6,008 bases of DNA, taken from Spirochaetota bacterium. Lineage in GTDB: Bacteria > Spirochaetota > UBA4802 > UB4802. Shown here piece after piece: positions 5,539 through 6,008 of this stretch; within the stretch, counting starts at the first letter, position 1; every line of letters starts with the position of its first letter. The notes under the pieces were generated by a model that saw only the letters and a list, made by a program, of their open reading frames with translations, was not told the origin of the DNA and ran no database searches. The position numbers were made by a program, and so were the translations under genes. The stretch lies in the NCBI GenBank assembly GCA_018399855.1, contig JAGYNX010000127.1:1-6008 (forward strand). Reading direction: 5' to 3'.

Positions 5539-6008
5539 AGTTCATGTATTCCAGGTAACGGGAATCAACTTCAACCTTTTGACCAGATTCAGCCGACTTG
5601 TATATGGCTGATATGGCCGCCAGTACCGGCAATGACTGTTCTACGGGAACCAGGTAGGGAATGTCCTTCTGAATCCACAGCCTGAAGGCATCCATACTGC
5701 GGCTCAGGGCGTGTATACCCCGTACCGGGAGTTTTGACTTTTTAATTTTAGTTCCATATACCCTGAGCTTTCGTTCTGATTCAAAACCCGTATAGATCGC
5801 CGTACCCTTTGAGCCATACACCTCGATTTGCACTGGTCTTGATGGCACCGCTATCATTGAGCTGCTTACTTCAACAAGTCTCCCATCTTCCATTTCAATA
5901 ATTCCCATTGCCAGGTCTTCAACCTCAACATCTGTAAACACCCGCTGCCCTGTCATGCCCTGCGCCGATTTCATTTTCCCGTTAAATGACCACAACAGCA
6001 GATCCAGT
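5531..6008 (-). CDS. Gfo/Idh/MocA-family oxidoreductase, C-terminal part, cut by right edge
   Basis: The last 158 codons are present; the frame stays open to the window edge, so the start and the N-terminal NAD(P)-binding domain lie outside. A TTG at 5995 is not the start, since the open frame continues through LDLLLW, a typical interior segment of the family. The visible part matches the C-terminal substrate-binding domain: TDVEVEDLAMGIIEMEDGRLVEV and the following PSRPVQIEVYGSKGTAIYTG are the standard strands, and the tail VEQSLPVLAAISAIYKSAESG is the family's usual last helix before a short end. Such enzymes oxidise or reduce sugars, inositols or sugar acids with NAD(P). The catalytic Lys and His are upstream of the window. 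The gene overlaps the permease start by 8 bases and leads the visible part of the operon. Substrate cannot be inferred from this fragment. Confidence 0.92.
   Translation of the reverse strand, partial: LDLLLWSFNGKMKSAQGMTGQRVFTDVEVEDLAMGIIEMEDGRLVEVSSSMIAVPSRPVQIEVYGSKGTAIYTGFESERKLRVYGTKIKKSKLPVRGIHALSRSMDAFRLWIQKDIPYLVPVEQSLPVLAAISAIYKSAESGQKVEVDSRYLEYMNYG

Noticed and set aside
4952..5611. 219-codon open frame on the + strand
   Set aside because: It lies antisense to the AEC permease and part of the oxidoreductase, both clear families. Its composition is what the opposite strand of a membrane-protein gene gives, and it crosses the boundary of two real genes.
1..6008. CRISPR array, tRNA, insertion sequence or defence island
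   Set aside because: No regularly spaced repeats, cloverleaf, transposase or terminal inverted repeats are visible, and none of the genes looks like a nuclease or toxin-antitoxin component.

Overview
The window is a moderately AT-rich, densely packed bacterial segment with no RNA gene, insertion sequence, CRISPR array or origin that I can see. The taxon cannot be fixed from the sequence. The first gene resembles the flagellar chaperone FlgN, and two conserved-looking cytoplasmic proteins that I cannot name lie opposite it. A flagellated lineage such as the spirochaetes is my guess only.

Left part (1-516, + strand): the 3' end of a helical, FlgN-like gene that is open to the left window edge. 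It meets the leftward genes head-on. The two stop codons sit in one CTATAG palindrome, inside a hairpin flanked by an A-run and a T-run that should terminate transcription in both directions.

Middle (511-2312, - strand): two overlapping genes of unknown function, 285 aa then 318 aa in order of transcription. They share 13 bases and are almost certainly translated from one message. A good sigma-70-like promoter (perfect TATAAT, 17-base spacer, TTGTCC) lies upstream at 2374-2402. Between promoter and gene are a 7-bp inverted repeat and a 14-codon upstream ORF that overlaps the start of the 285-aa gene. The 193-base gap 2313-2505 holds these elements and no convincing terminator for the gene before it.

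Right part (2506-6008, - strand): three genes read leftward. They are the C-terminal part of a Gfo/Idh/MocA-type oxidoreductase (cut by the right edge), an AEC-family permease whose start overlaps the oxidoreductase stop by 8 bases, and, 30 bases on, a 685-aa protein that looks like a heparinase/alginate-lyase-type toroid plus beta-sandwich enzyme without a signal peptide. Spacing indicates an operon. The likely theme is uptake of a small anionic compound and intracellular breakdown of a glycan-derived or acidic sugar substrate; the substrate is unknown.

A few sampled 60-base lines suggest that the left genes (about 30-35% G+C) are poorer in G+C than the permease/oxidoreductase part (about 45-55%). 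This is a rough hand count.
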